Origin: Thermoplasma volcanium GSS1 | Lineage (GTDB): Archaea; Thermoplasmatota; Thermoplasmata; Thermoplasmatales; Thermoplasmataceae | DNA length: 64,000 nt | Assembly: GCF_000011185.1 (NCBI RefSeq) | Contig: NC_002689.2 | Span: forward strand, 1,240,001 to 1,304,000 | Direction: 5' to 3' | Shown here: in pieces, positions 26,214-37,200 of the stretch | Numbering within the stretch: position 1 is the stretch's first letter | Layout: each line of letters begins with the position of its first letter | Notes under the pieces: model-generated | Seen by the model: the letters and a program-made list of their open reading frames with translations, nothing else | What the model was told of the DNA's origin: nothing | The model's database searches: none | Program-made: the position numbers and the translations under genes

Positions 26214-27449
26214 ATGATGACAAACCCAAAGGTTATAATACTTGGCGGTAGGTTCGGAGGCCTGCAGACGGCCTATGAACTGAAACGATATCTCAAAGGC
26301 AAAATAGATATTAAGCTAATAGAAAGAAATCGGTATATATATTTTCGGCCTGCATTGCCACACGTGGCCATAGGGCTTGAAAACCCTGATGATCTAAGGA
26401 TTGATATATCTGAGGCACTCTCTGCTAAAGGCATTGAGTACATTCAGGGGACTGTTACACGTATAGATCCTGCAAAAAATACAGTAGAGTACAACAAGGA
26501 AGGTGCTGGGCCTTCCAAAGAAAAATACGACTACCTAGTAATTGCTTTAGGATCGCATTTAGCTACAGAGCTTATAACAGGTTTCGAAAAATTCGGTTCT
26601 AGCGTATGCGAAGCTGATCTAGCGCTAAGTATGTGGAATAAACTCAATGCCTTTAAGGGAGGGAATATAACGCTTGGATCTGCTAAATTCATACAGGACA
26701 ACAAGAACAGGCCAACAAACAACCCGGATGCCTATGCTCCTCTTTTAGAATCGGCTTGTGAAGGCCCTGTATACGAGATGTCGATCATGCTTTACGACTA
26801 CTTCAAGGCTAAGGGAATGCTAGACAAGGTCAAAATGACAGTTTATTCGCCTGGCAAATATTTGAGCGATCTATCGGAGACAAATAGAGCAACAGTAGCT
26901 GCAATGTATAAGGGTATGGACATAGATATCGTAGACAACTTCGTGCTCAAGGAAGTTACGGAGAAAGAGGTTATCAGCGAGGATGGGAAGAGGCTTCCAT
27001 CAGATCTCAGTTTTATATTGCCACCATACATGGGCCAACAAATGGTCAAGGATGCAGGACTTGGAGATGAGGCTGGTTTCGTATTAACAGATACAAACAT
27101 GAAATCCGTAAAGTATGACAACGTATACGCAGTAGGAGATATAAACGCATTGATCGTTCCGAAGATGGCGGCCCTTGCTGTAAAATCTGCAAGAATAGCA
27201 GCTGCAAACATAGCCAACAATCTCGGAAATAAAGTTCCAATAGAAGTCTACGATCCCAAAATTGTATGCATAGCAGATGATCCTTATGGAAAATATGCTG
27301 TGGCAATTGTAGATTCAACGGCATATGGAGGGAATATATCAGAAGCAGTCCCATCAGCTGCAAATCACCTTAAAAAGAGCTTGTTCACAAGGTACTTTTT
27401 GTGGAGCAAGGGAGACCTTGCTATGGATAAATATTTAACGAGCTGGTAA
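26214..27449 (+). CDS. sqr: Sulfide:quinone oxidoreductase (SQR)
   Basis: A 411-residue FAD flavoprotein with the N-terminal dinucleotide motif VIILGGRFGGLQ, YLVIALGSH and the second FAD site VYAVGDINAL. Three cysteines at 132, 182 and 352 fall very near the positions of the catalytic trio known from archaeal SQR. It would oxidise sulfide to sulfane/polysulfide and pass electrons to the membrane quinone pool. The partner DUF1641 gene starts two bases after its stop, an association seen in other thermoacidophiles. A plain type II NADH dehydrogenase is less likely given the cysteines. Confidence 0.85.
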   Translation: MMTNPKVIILGGRFGGLQTAYELKRYLKGKIDIKLIERNRYIYFRPALPHVAIGLENPDDLRIDISEALSAKGIEYIQGTVTRIDPAKNTVEYNKEGAGPSKEKYDYLVIALGSHLATELITGFEKFGSSVCEADLALSMWNKLNAFKGGNITLGSAKFIQDNKNRPTNNPDAYAPLLESACEGPVYEMSIMLYDYFKAKGMLDKVKMTVYSPGKYLSDLSETNRATVAAMYKGMDIDIVDNFVLKEVTEKEVISEDGKRLPSDLSFILPPYMGQQMVKDAGLGDEAGFVLTDTNMKSVKYDNVYAVGDINALIVPKMAALAVKSARIAAANIANNLGNKVPIEVYDPKIVCIADDPYGKYAVAIVDSTAYGGNISEAVPSAANHLKKSLFTRYFLWSKGDLAMDKYLTSW

Positions 27450-27451
27450 AG

Positions 27452-27742
27452 ATGTCGCTATTAAGCCAACTTAATAATCTGAGTAAAATAACACCGGAAG
27501 ATATTGAAGTAATACAGAGGCTCTCTAAAATAGCTCAAAGGATACAGGATCTTGGCCTACTTGATGTAATTGAAGGAGTACTAAACGATGAAAGGACCCT
27601 AGGACAAATAATAGCATTATTTACGAGTGACACCGTATTAGATATCTTAAACAATAGGGAAAACTTAATCAAGCTTATAGACGTATTATCTCAAGCCAAA
27701 ACATTAGAGAACCTTACAGAGATACTTAATAAGCTGAGTTAA
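27452..27742 (+). CDS. DUF1641 protein, partner of SQR
   Basis: A 96-residue, all-helical, Leu/Ile/Asn-rich protein (ITPEDIEVIQRLSKIAQRIQDLGLLDVIEGVLNDERTLGQII) matching DUF1641. It begins two nucleotides after the SQR stop, so it is in the same operon. DUF1641 proteins often accompany SQR-like flavoproteins in acidophiles and may help membrane attachment or complex formation. The role is unproven. Confidence 0.75.
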   Translation: MSLLSQLNNLSKITPEDIEVIQRLSKIAQRIQDLGLLDVIEGVLNDERTLGQIIALFTSDTVLDILNNRENLIKLIDVLSQAKTLENLTEILNKLS

Positions 27743-27863
27743 GCTCACATAAAACATTTATACACCTATATTTTTACATTTAAATATATCCTAAAAACTA
27801 TCTTCAGTTAGAATTATGACGTATATTTTATATTGTGCTGTCATGAAACAGAAATTTGACAAA

Positions 27864-27872
27864 TTTTATAAA
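27864..27872 (+). promoter_or_regulatory. TATA box of the S15-RecJ transcript
   Basis: TTTTATAAA, 35-43 nt before the ATG at 27907. An AGGTG ribosome-binding site at about 27897-27901 sits 5 nt before the ATG, so this message probably has a short leader. Confidence 0.5.
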
Positions 27873-27906
27873 CTGGATATAGATTTCGTTAAAATTAGGT
27901 GTATCC

Positions 27907-28344
27907 ATGGCAAGAATGCATACAAGAAAAAGAGGAAAATCTGGTTCCAAAAAGGTCTATGGGGTGGAGCCAAATTGGGTCCAATATAGCAAGGATGAGA
28001 TCCTGAATATTGCAGTTGACTTAAAGAAAAGTGGAATGACATCCTCTGTTGTAGGAATAAGGCTGAGGGATCAATACGGTGTCCCGACGGTTAAAGCTAT
28101 ATTTGGTAAAAAACTCAATAAATTGCTTGCAGAAAAGGGGATAAGAGACGAGATTCCTGAAGATTTAAACAGCCTTATAAAGAGGTACAACAACGTTGCA
28201 AAACATGTAGAACTAAACCCAAAGGATCATAGCAATAAGCGGGGAAGAGACTTAATAATGGCAAAAATGCTCAGGCTTGTTAGGTATTATAAAAGAACTG
28301 GAGTCCTAGACCAAAAATGGAATTTGAGTAAAGTACTAAGATGA
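27907..28344 (+). CDS. rps15: 30S ribosomal protein S15 (S13e type)
   Basis: A 145-residue archaeal/eukaryotic-type S15. The basic N-terminus [16 protein letters not shown] precedes helices with [18 protein letters not shown]. The S15 core has [33 protein letters not shown]. It binds the central domain of 16S rRNA. It overlaps the RecJ-like gene by four bases (ATGA), an arrangement common in archaea. Confidence 0.96.
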
Positions 28345-29687
28345 TAGACGACATATTGCCTGCCAGTATGGTAGACAAGTACCGCCAGGCTCTCGATCTT
28401 ATTAAAGAATCGAAATACTTGAAAATAATAACACATTATGACGGCGATGGGACTAGTTCGGCCATAATCTTAACAAGTATGGCCAAAAGAATGGGTAAGA
28501 AATTCCATTTGACATACGTTAAAGACCTAAGCCAAAATGGAATAAGACCATTATTGAGTGATGACCTAGTAATTTTTGCCGATGCTGGTTCCGACCAATT
28601 AAGATTTTTTCCTGACGCTGAGAATATAATCGTGCTTGACCACCACTTTTATCAGAAATCTAATTATAAGGCACTAAATATAAATGCGAGAGACTTCGGC
28701 TACGACGGCACAAGAGGCGCTTGTGGCTCTACAATGGCATATATCATGGCACTTATAGCGAACGAAGAAAACGCAGACCTATTTCCTTTCTTCATGTCAG
28801 GTTTAATAGCGGATAAGCAGGACCTTGGGGGTATCTCTGGGTTAAACCAGGTAATCATCGATGCCTATGGATTTAAATATAAAAAAGAAAGAACAATAAA
28901 TTTAGAAGCACAATCGATGCTGGATTCAATCACATATTCAACTGATCCCTTTTTTGAGGGTCTTACCGGCTATCCTGACAAGGTAAAAACCTTTCTGGCG
29001 GACATTGAAATTAGCCCAGACGCAACGCTCAATGAAATTAATGAAGAGCAGAAAAAGAAGCTAGCAAATGCACTCTCTACTCTTCTGCTAAAACAAAGAG
29101 TTGGACTGGAGGCATTGGCATACATCGAAAACGATATTTATTACTTCGATGAACTTGGATATAATTCTAAACAGCTTTCATCAATAGTTGATGGAAATGG
29201 CAAGATGGGCCAGAATTCAGTACCAGTAGCGTATTTCCTAGGATATCAAAGTTTCAAAGACGAAATGGAGAAGAATTGGAAAATGTTCAAGACAAAATTG
29301 ATCGATTATGTGTACAGAGCTAAATCCGAACTTTTCCCAGGCAAAAATGTTTCTTACTTTTATGCCCCAGAATCTGAAATGGCTGGTGCAATCTCTGGTA
29401 TATTAATGCTGTATTTAGCCGACCAGACTAGGCCAGTAATAGGTTTCAGCGTGGGGAAGGAGGATACAAAGGTTTCCTCTCGTGGCACTAGAAAACAAGT
29501 AAATAGAGGGTTAAACCTCTCCATCGTTATGCGGGAAGCTAGCCAGGCAGTCGGAGGGACTGGTGGCGGACATGATATTGCTGCAGGCGCAGTTATTCCT
29601 AAAGGCCGAGAAATGCAGTTTTTAGAGATTGCAGACAAAATCGTTGGTACGCAGCTTGGGCAAAAAAACGAAACAGTTCTTAATTAG
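28341..29687 (+). CDS. recJ: RecJ-like DHH-family exonuclease (GAN/RecJ)
   Basis: A 448-residue DHH/DHHA1 phosphoesterase: motif [11 protein letters not shown], motif II FADAGSD, motif III VLDHHF and a C-terminal DHHA1 domain with [14 protein letters not shown] and [18 protein letters not shown]. Archaeal relatives are GINS-associated (GAN) single-strand exonucleases of the replication fork or oligonucleotide-degrading enzymes. It is co-transcribed with S15, with the RuvC-fold gene about 75 bp downstream. Confidence 0.9.
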
Positions 29688-29763
29688 ATATTTTATTATC
29701 TTCATTCAATTATATATAAATATTATCGAAAAACATTTAAATGATGATTCAATATTAAATTGA

Positions 29764-30423
29764 ATGCCAAGGATTGGAATCATAACATATGACTTCAAGT
29801 TTTACCATGATGTGATCCAGTACCTTAGGAGGTGGAAGCTCCCTTTTGTAAGCCTTGAAAACACTTACAGTATACCGGACGATGTTGTTGTTATTATAAG
29901 TTCAAAAAACGATAATATTGAACTTCCTGATCAGATAAAGGCTGAAAATGGGCTTGATGGAATACGCAGGGCCATACCAAAGCTGCTGAATAAGTCAAGT
30001 TTTGTAGATTTGGTTATAGGCATTGACCCTGGGCCAAAGCCGGGCATAGCCGTTCTTGGTGATGGGATCCTTATAGAAGCTTTTGAATGCCCCCGTGTTA
30101 CTGAGATCAAAACATACGTAGAATCCATAGCTTCGAGCTATACATATCAAAATATTACATTGAAGATCGGTAATGGCGATAAGCCCAATAGAGACATAAT
30201 TATAACTCGTGTATCTGAGATAGATATACCGATAGAAATTGTGAATGAAAAGAATACAAGTACCCCCCATAAGATTCACGATAATGCTCTTTCTGCCGCA
30301 AGGATTGCTTTAATAAATGGCCTTTACCCGATTAAAAGAATACCAGTAAAGTTTAGCAGGAAAGACGTTTACGAAAAGGAGTTTACAACTTTAAGATCAG
30401 CAATTGGAAATGAAATAAAATAA
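29764..30423 (+). CDS. RuvC/RNase H-fold protein, uncharacterised
   Basis: A 219-residue protein. The first 80 residues are an alpha/beta domain with no recognised family. From residue 84 it reads LVIGIDPGPKPGIAVLGDG, the first strand-and-Asp motif of RuvC/YqgF-type RNase H folds. Later come EAFECPRV, TLKIGNGDKPN and a final helix EKNTSTPHKIHDNALSAARIAL, which has the Asp position of resolvases. All acidic positions expected for a two-metal nuclease appear to be present. It follows RecJ on the same strand. A nuclease or resolvase role is likely but unproven. Confidence 0.7.
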   Translation: MPRIGIITYDFKFYHDVIQYLRRWKLPFVSLENTYSIPDDVVVIISSKNDNIELPDQIKAENGLDGIRRAIPKLLNKSSFVDLVIGIDPGPKPGIAVLGDGILIEAFECPRVTEIKTYVESIASSYTYQNITLKIGNGDKPNRDIIITRVSEIDIPIEIVNEKNTSTPHKIHDNALSAARIALINGLYPIKRIPVKFSRKDVYEKEFTTLRSAIGNEIK

Positions 30424-30427
30424 AAAT

Positions 30428-31207
30428 TTACTTTTTGGTTCTCTTCCACTTAGGCTGTGAGGCTCTTCTGCCGGAGCCCATAACCATGATTATCATAACT
30501 CCCAAGACTACAGCAAATACGTAGAATATCCAGTCGTAGTTTGGAGGACTTCCATAATAGAATGATGTCGTTATGTAATTGCTGTTTCCATCTATCTTTA
30601 TATTTGGATTGTTAATCTTAACTATCAAAGTGTGGCTGCCATGTGCAAAATTGGGGTTTACATATGTTACATTGACCTCAACAGTTGAGCCAGGCATTAT
30701 TTTGGGAACAGTTTTTGCGGCTACCGGAATGCCATCAACGTAAAATGTGGCAGTTATATTATATATAGGATATGAGGTTGGGTTTTTGAGTTCTACGTGA
30801 AAGTATACTGGACTAACAACGTCGATAGAAATGGTCTGAGTGTAGTTATATTGAATGCCGTCAAATTTGGCAGAAGTAACTACATACAGATATAAAGTTT
30901 GAGGTACAGACGGGGCGACCATACTGAAGGTATACATCGGATTGTTTGCTGAATAATGATGTATAGTGCTTGTAGGACTTATCCCAGTAAGATTTGTTCC
31001 GGCGAAATAAACTGTAAAATTGTAGTTAGCGAAGTTAGCTGTGCTAACAATAGTGACGTTAAAAGATTGCCCAGCCCCCACATCTGATGGATATTTTATG
31101 CTGGAGGTATAAAATGGAGCAGTAGCAGCATTTGATCCTACACTTGACAGTACCATTAAGAGCGCAAATATAAGTGCAACTGAATAGACGATGTACTTGC
31201 TCTTCAT
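30428..31207 (-). CDS. Secreted, membrane-tethered beta-rich protein (AglB partner)
   Basis: A 259-residue protein with a signal peptide (about 5-27), two Ig-like or CARDB-like beta domains (VGAGQSFNVTIVSTANFANYNF; PSVPQTLYLYVVTSAKFDG; PIYNITATFYVDGIPVAAK) and a C-terminal membrane helix (225-242) before a basic tail (GRRASQPKWKRTKK). It has several N-x-S/T sequons. Its ATG overlaps the aglB stop (31204-31207), so the two are translationally coupled. A role beside the oligosaccharyltransferase at the cell surface is inferred from this coupling. Confidence 0.7.
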   Translation of the reverse strand: MKSKYIVYSVALIFALLMVLSSVGSNAATAPFYTSSIKYPSDVGAGQSFNVTIVSTANFANYNFTVYFAGTNLTGISPTSTIHHYSANNPMYTFSMVAPSVPQTLYLYVVTSAKFDGIQYNYTQTISIDVVSPVYFHVELKNPTSYPIYNITATFYVDGIPVAAKTVPKIMPGSTVEVNVTYVNPNFAHGSHTLIVKINNPNIKIDGNSNYITTSFYYGSPPNYDWIFYVFAVVLGVMIIMVMGSGRRASQPKWKRTKK

Positions 31208-34200
31208 TTCTTTCTCCCCCTATACGCTGATAGCGCAAGGCCTACAACAACCGTTATTGCTATAAGTATAAGTCCTATTGTAAGGGACAGATACGGATTC
31301 CCGTGGTAATTCGATATAATACCCGTGCCATTGGCAACTACACTCACCTTGGAAAGCTGCGGATAAGTGGCATTCAATTCAATGGATTTATGAATATTGT
31401 TGTAAGATACACTCATGTAAAAACTAACAAACGGAGCCGGCGTAGTAGAGGTCGGAATCAAAGTTATGTTGACTATCTTTGATCCGAATGCCGATACGCT
31501 TACATAACTTGGATATGTAATATTATAATTCAAAGACCTGAGGCTCTGTATATATGAATTAGATATGCTCAAATTCACCGTTATATTAGCATTGCCAGTG
31601 TTATTTATCACTAAAGGCACCTCAACATTCGTGCCATTCACTTCCGAAGGAAGCGAAGAAACCGTATAAGTATAAATAGTCGGGAAATAGGCCTGGATAT
31701 ACTTTGTAGTGTTGCCTAAGGTATAGTTAAGATTAACTGGGATATTTACAAGGCCAGAACTTATTATGGCCTTAGGAGTTACGTTAACAGAAACATTGGC
31801 AGACTCACCAGGAATTAACTCTAGCTTTGATACATTGAACGCCATAGCATACAAAGATGTATTCCCGTTCTGAAGTGTTATATTAACAATGGTATTCCCA
31901 GTATTAAGTATTGTAATATTGTAATTTATTGGCTTATATAATACCGTATCGTTCACTACCGTGTATCCGAATGTTTTCACCTTAGAGACAAGTGATGTTG
32001 AAAAAGAATACACTTTCTGTTCCACTAAATTAAGGTTGATGTATGTAAGCCCGTTCACATAATAAGTTCCAGAAGTTGCGTATGAAATTGTCACATTTTC
32101 AGTCGGGAAGTGCCTGGTTGTGGATATGGAAGATCCGAAGGTGTAGTTCCCTGTTGGCAAATATATGTAATTTACTGAACTGTTTACTATAAGCTCACTT
32201 GACCCAAGTGAAATACTGACATTTAGATATGTTGGCTCACCGTTTAATGCAGTGTATATGTATACTGGATATGAATTTGAAAGACTTGAATTAAACACCA
32301 CTGATGTCTCAAACGGATTTATATTTAAGTAGTTAAATGCGGCCATTTTGTGATTTGTACTAATAGAGTAAACGGTAAAGCCCCTTGTGGGCAGCATAAA
32401 GCTTGCTACACCTGTAGAATTGGCTCTTCCGGAGGCATAAGTTGATCCGTTACTTAATACGTAGACATATGAGTATGGCGAGTTAGTTAAGATTGTTGTA
32501 TTTGCGAATATTTCTTTCATACTTACATTTACAGACAAGTTAGTATTTCTATTCAAGTATAGGCTAGCATTTCCATAAACATAGAATGAACCTGTACTAT
32601 TTGAAAACCTTGAGTTGAAACTTATGTAATAATTGCCAGCTGGCAGCACAAATGACCCGTTTCCTGGTATTACAAAGTAGGATCCCTTTACAAGATAGTT
32701 GCCGGATACGTTAAGACTGTTCGTAACGTTAAGATAATAACCGTTCGCTAAACTTATATTACTATATACTGTATTATTCGTTATAGCGATTTCATTGACA
32801 GATACTTTAGAGCCTTTCGCATAGTAGACAATATAATTACCTATTGGTACAGGGCCGAAACTTAATTGACTTCCAGTCTTTGTTAACAAACGTACCCCGC
32901 TTATATCCGATGTAAAGTTGGCGTAGATTCCGACATCAATGAGATTAGAGCTACTCGGTGTAATAGCAGTGTCGTTATAAATTAGAATGTTTGTTCCATT
33001 CCATATGGATAAGTAATAAATGCCAGGCATAATGTATCCGTATGCCTTACCAGAAACCATAGTAAGGTTATAGTTATACAACCCATAAAGGTCGATGTAA
33101 CCATTAAATTCTGGCTTAAGGCTCTTATTGTAAAGCTCAAATGATGCTTCTATTGTTACAGGTTTCATTCCTAGAGTGATAGGTTTAGCATTCAAACTAA
33201 TATTCTCCTCTAGGTAGTATGGTGATATCACTGTTGCAACAGGAGAATAAGTAGATAGAGGATATACTACGTTTGAGTATCCTGAATACTCGACAGGAAA
33301 GACTTCAATCAGTACGTTACCAGAATACAACAGGACTATTCCAGAGTGTACTGCATCAGTCACGTTGAAGGAATTAGAAATTTTATTGTTGTAAAGAGCG
33401 ATCGTGCTAATCGATGCATTGCTCAGTTCAACTGTATTACTGTAATTGGATTTGAGATTGATAACCAATTTTCCCGCATAGCTTAGTCCTGCAATAGTGG
33501 CAGTCGAATATATTCTATATATTCCAACTGGCAATCGGAAATGAACCGTTGAATTTGAAGAATATGGGTAACCTAAATAACCGTTTTGACCTACTATTGA
33601 GTAGTACCCACTTGATACAGCTTTTTCACCTACGTAAGAATCAAGAGAAACGCTGTATGCAGGTGAACCAGAGACATTTAACTGCGTATTTTCTGTAATT
33701 TCTATTGTCCGCATATAGGCGGTTCCCTTACCAGATCCGTATATTGTGTATACTCCGACTGGTATAACCACACTGAACTTGCCATTGGAGACGTTTACTG
33801 TGTATGTAGCGTTGTTAACTTGACTATCCATATAGAACGTGATTCTGCTTATATTTGAGGCTGAACCGTAAACCATTACCGCAGGCTGAGCTGCCATCGT
33901 AATATTGTATACTGAACCCCATCCGGTGAAGTTGACATAGTATTGCCGTGTAGCCGTATTATAGGATCTAGCATATACCGTGTAATTGCCTTCAGGCACG
34001 TAAACAATATAAGTACCATTGACAAAGTTTGATGTATAACTGCCGCTTGCTCCTTCTGCATAAACAACCATTGACTTTACAGGCTTTCCACCCACAGTTA
34101 CATCTGCTCTTATCTGATTATATTTTACAGATATATCGTATACAACCGATGATCCAACAGTAGTATTCAGTATTTGTACATCTTTATACAGTGTCCCATT

Positions 34201-37200
34201 TGCTAATACTGACGCCGTATAGTCATATGGAGGTATAGGACCGGTTGAATATCCACCATTCAGTATGGGGAATTTAGCGGTATAGTTATAGGTGGAATTA
34301 TAGAGTATTATAGTGCCATTATTTATAGGCACACTTTTTGAGGTGGAACTATTTAGAGGATATGAAAATTCTACACTTCCGGAGATAGTAGTATTTTTAA
34401 GCTGGAAGTTGTGGAAAAAGTAGTAATCGGGAAGTCCTGTTGTTGAATTAAATGTTGTAGTTATTCTTTCCGCCTGTGCATTTGTTATATGGACGTGCCA
34501 GTAAGAAATTACGTTAGAACCAACTAGCGTTAGGTGATCAAGCGTTCCAGTACTTATTACTACCGTATCATTGCCGGGTAAACCAACCAGGCTGAAATAA
34601 CCCGAAGAGTTTGTTAGAACCATTTCATGTGGGATTCCATATTGATCATATATTGTGACGTAGATTCCCCCTACACCCCGACCATCATATGTTGTAACTT
34701 TGCCAGTTATGGTGGCACCAGGATAATACGCTACTATTGGGTCTGCTGCAGAACCTATCTCAGATATAGGCGGTAGAAGTTGTGCACGGCCCTTACCTTC
34801 TGATACGAGCGTGTAAGCCTGTTGTATTGGGACTATTTTCCATGCGTTCGGATGGGCACTAGTATTGTTGTATGGATTGTAAGGAACTCCTAGGTAAACT
34901 AGTTCGAAATTACTCATATTCCAGGCTGGCATAATCTCGTATTGACCAGCCCCATACGATATCCCAGGTATACCATTTGTCTGGCCCACAGCTGAAGGTG
35001 GGTATCCTATAAAGAACCTGTAAATAGATGTGTTATAAAATGCCGGCGTGTAGGTTATATTAAGACCAGTGATAGTAGCAGTTGATGGAGTTTGATTCAG
35101 TGGGAATGTCCCCTCATCCGTAGACGCATAAATTTGATAAAATGAATACGGAACTATTTCTCCCTGGTAGGAATAAGAAACCTGATCCGTTAAATAAGCT
35201 GGAGCATAGAAAATTCCTGGATTAACCCCACTGAACGGGAATAAACTGTGATCTATCTGTACATATTTAACGTTGTAGCCTGTGGCATCTTCCAGTGCGA
35301 GGTAAGCACTGTTTAGGATATTGAGCGAATAATGACTAGCGAGATATCCCTTCAGAAACCCATAATATAAATTATCAGATGTAGGAGACTTAATAAAATT
35401 ACCATATATGCTAGAATTTGAAATCACAGTGTTAAGGAAACTATTAGGGTCAAAATATGCTTTGTAAACTGTACTAATACCCGATTGACCGAGGTATGGA
35501 GAAAGCGTACTATTTATTAAGGAAAATGATTTATAATTTGTATAATAGCCTTTAACGAGTAGAGCTATTAATATGGATACTATTTGACTTTGATTCTGCG
35601 ATAGGAGTATTTGACCAGCGGGTACATATCCTTGCTGGAAATCATCTGCCACTGTTGGATGCTGGCCCTGAAATACTTCCTGGAAACCATAGTCCCACCA
35701 TGACACGTATGCTGGTCTTTCACCAATAGGAACATTGGTATCCTGTGTAGAAAGCCAAGAAAAAGATTGAGCCAGCGGCTGGCTGGAATTATCTATAAAG
35801 AAACCTGAAGATCCAAAGTACTGGCCTGTTGTATTGTTTGATCTCATAAATGCTGGCAGCTCACTTTGTATCTTAGAATTTATTATGTTTGCATTGTTTT
35901 CTGGTATAGCTGCATTCACTACCCCAATCCCTGATGGAATAACAAGAACCAGTACAAGTATTACTGCAAATGCAGCATGAACCCAATTTATATTACCCTT
36001 TACAGTCTTAGAAAAGCTCGTACTACCAACGTTTCTTTTCCTAACTTCTGTAAGCTTTGCCATATCAATAAAGTATACCAGCAGCCCGCCGCCAAGTATT
36101 CCATAAGCTGGTGCTGCCGTTATATTGAACCTAGCGGCTTCGAAGCTCATAAATATTGATACTACTGCAAATACAAGGATGAACATCAGTGCATCGGATT
36201 TTTCCTTTACATATTTGTATATGACGTAAACGATACCGCTCATTCCTATTATAAATTGAGCGACGCCAAAGCTGTTTATATATTCGCCCAGCGGAAGAGG
36301 AGCCGCTTCCGCTATAGTCGTATAAACCCTTGACTTTATGAAGTATCCAGCACCTGATATCAAGGTATGCATTACAGTAGGTTCTATCTTAAATAGAACG
36401 AAAAATCCAGCGAGGGAAACAACGATGGTGAGGGGTACAGTTATTATCCATGGCTTCCGTCCGATTATATTGATGAGAAGGAGAAAAGCTATACCTAAAA
36501 CTGCAAGTTGAATTTCTGGTATAAACCACCCGTAAAGCTCACCATCTCCATAATAATAGTAAAAGCCCATCAAGAAGCCAAGAGCCATAGCGATTGATGT
36601 TAGATACGTCAAATAGCCTGTCGGTCTCCTCGTGAGCAGATTAATAACAGCCTGAACTACTATATAAATCAGCAATATAACTTCAATATATGCGTATCCC
36701 TGCCAGGAGAGCATCAGCCCTCCAATGGATGCTCCAGATAATAATGCATAGATTGTTGCCTTTCTATTTCTCTTATAGAAATTGATTATAGATGGGATGT
36801 AAGATTTAAAATCCAGCATATTCTGCAGAAACAACGATTTTTTGCTGGTTATAAGAGCCTTTTCAAAGAAATAAATCGTGAGGAAGGCAAAGAAAAGTTC
36901 CGGTGTATGCATCCTGCCATCGCTCAGTATTCCGGCCGAAAGGTTACCCGGCATCAGAGCGTAAAGAAACGCAGCAATAATGCCGGCCTTTTTACCGAAT
37001 ATCTCTTTGGCCATCAAATACACTGGAATTATCAGAAGAGCCCCAAAAACAGCATCGAATTCTTCAAAAGCATAATATGCTACCTTGAAAGCACTGCCGA
37101 ATATTGGCGAAAGTATCGTAGCTACAAATACTATCATCCAGTGGAAAAATGGCGGCCTCGGATTGCCTGAACCTATTGGATAGTGCAGAAATATTTCATG

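Noticed and set aside
36907-37170. 87-codon frame opposite aglB
   Set aside because: It lies antisense to the membrane domain of AglB and has no coding signature.
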